From NCBI RefSeq assembly GCF_009834785.1, contig NZ_WUYX01000021.1, positions 1 through 64,000 of the forward strand: a stretch of DNA of 64,000 nucleotides, written 5' to 3'. The DNA comes from Natronorubrum halalkaliphilum. Lineage in GTDB: Archaea > Halobacteriota > Halobacteria > Halobacteriales > Natrialbaceae. The notes below the pieces were generated by a model, which ran no database searches, was not told the DNA's origin, and saw nothing but the letters and a program-made list of their open reading frames with translations. This document shows, in pieces, positions 63,348 to 64,000 of the stretch (positions are counted from its first letter, which is position 1; every line of letters begins with the position of its first letter). A program made the translations under genes and the position numbers.

Positions 63348-63611
63348 ACCGATAGCAACGAACGGGTCCGCCGTGTAGATTTGGGTCCTAGATCGAGACG
63401 AACCCGGCGTACCCGACAGCCACCGGTGACGCGAAACGGTCGTTCGCGACGACCGAAGGAGAAGGATCGGTCGCGAACCGAAGATTACCCGCGTCGGTTG
63501 GAGAGTTCGCCCTCGAGCGACCGATTCGGGACGCGGTGGACGGTCATTGACGAGCGGAGTGCGGTACCTAATGGGAAAACATATGCTGTTGCTGTAGAAT
63601 CACGTTGGCAA

Positions 63612-64000
63612 ATGAGTCCCGCCGTCCCTCCCGGCGTCCTCGAGTCGGGACGCCGACTCCGCCGCTTCGGCCGCCAGTGCGTTCGAATCGATACGCGAAC
63701 GCTGGCCGTCTTCCGCGTCTTCGCGGCCCTGCTTATCGTCGCCGACCTCTTTCTCCGGGCGCGAAACTTCTCGTACTTCTACACCGACCGGGGCGTCGTC
63801 CCGCGCTCGCTGGTCCTCGAGACCGCCTCGACGTATCCGTTCTCGATCTACCATCTGACAACGGATCCGACGCTCATCGCAGCCCTGTTCGTTCTGCAAG
63901 GGCTGATCGCGATCCAGTTGCTCGTCGGCTACAAGACCCGACTCGCGACGATTCTGTCGTTCCTGTTCGTCGTCTCGTTAGACCATCACAACCCGTTCGT
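63612..64000 (+). CDS. HTTM domain membrane protein (partial, 3' end beyond right edge)
   Basis: About 129 residues are visible. RIDTRTLAVFRVFAALLIVADLFLRARNFSYFYTDRGVVPRS matches the opening of HTTM (horizontally transferred transmembrane) proteins, related to vitamin-K-dependent gamma-carboxylase. Three hydrophobic helices are in view. ATG 63612 with a CATATGC box (63580-63586) about 29 bp before it. The function of HTTM in haloarchaea is unknown to me. Confidence 0.85.
   Translation, partial: MSPAVPPGVLESGRRLRRFGRQCVRIDTRTLAVFRVFAALLIVADLFLRARNFSYFYTDRGVVPRSLVLETASTYPFSIYHLTTDPTLIAALFVLQGLIAIQLLVGYKTRLATILSFLFVVSLDHHNPF

Overview
The window is 64 kb of chromosome from an extremely halophilic archaeon (class Halobacteria). 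A Natrialbales-type organism (Natrinema/Haloterrigena-like) is my best guess, but I cannot prove the genus. Reasons: GC-rich DNA, strongly acidic proteins, a halophilic 2Fe-2S ferredoxin with the extra acidic N-terminal domain, aIF-1A, an RFC-type clamp-loader subunit, Tat-dependent lipoproteins, a PGF-CTERM protein, many leaderless genes with a TATA-like box about 25 bp before the start codon, and many small haloarchaeal membrane proteins. No rRNA, tRNA or CRISPR array is visible. Coding density is high; both edges cut a gene.

Layout. 1-9.4 kb: octapeptide-repeat membrane protein (left edge), phosphate transporter, ferredoxin, A24 prepilin peptidase, HIT protein, family-4 uracil-DNA glycosylase, ileS. 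9.4-19.8 kb: secreted HExxH/CARDB protein, H-NOX-like protein, PRPP synthase, lipoprotein, beta-propeller-like protein, GlmM-type mutase, HPP and Usp proteins, amidase. 19.9-24.8 kb: hisI plus a coiled-coil gene, serA, MOSC protein. 25-30.7 kb: four-gene oligopeptide/dipeptide ABC operon with both ATPases fused. 31-44 kb: membrane proteins, serB, metY-metX, DUF6517 lipoprotein, MFS, cupredoxin, class-V aminotransferase, subtilase. 45-55 kb: aIF-1A, DUF460 nuclease-like protein, pentapeptide lipoprotein, DUF389 protein, RNase Z, DUF7282/CARDB protein, RFC-like subunit. 55-64 kb: thioesterase, CNNM/CBS protein, glutaredoxin plus Cys-less redoxin, Sua5/YrdC, Cas4-like protein, dolichol-kinase-like protein, a scar of two broken genes around an IS200/IS605 right end, TspO, HTTM protein (right edge).

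The genes are mostly housekeeping. serA and serB cover two of the three serine-synthesis steps and a class-V aminotransferase nearby could supply the third. metY-metX make homocysteine from homoserine. prs feeds histidine and nucleotide synthesis, with hisI nearby.

The most unusual signal is two families of short palindromic non-coding elements (about 80 bp and 107-109 bp) scattered between genes. Intact copies have imperfect terminal inverted repeats starting TACGG or TACTG and are mostly flanked by a 3-bp direct repeat of the form TNA (TGA, TCA or TAA). In many cases that TNA is exactly the stop codon of the neighbouring gene. One copy is nested inside another with the duplication intact, which shows the elements have moved. 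They look like MITEs that use stop codons as harmless landing sites.
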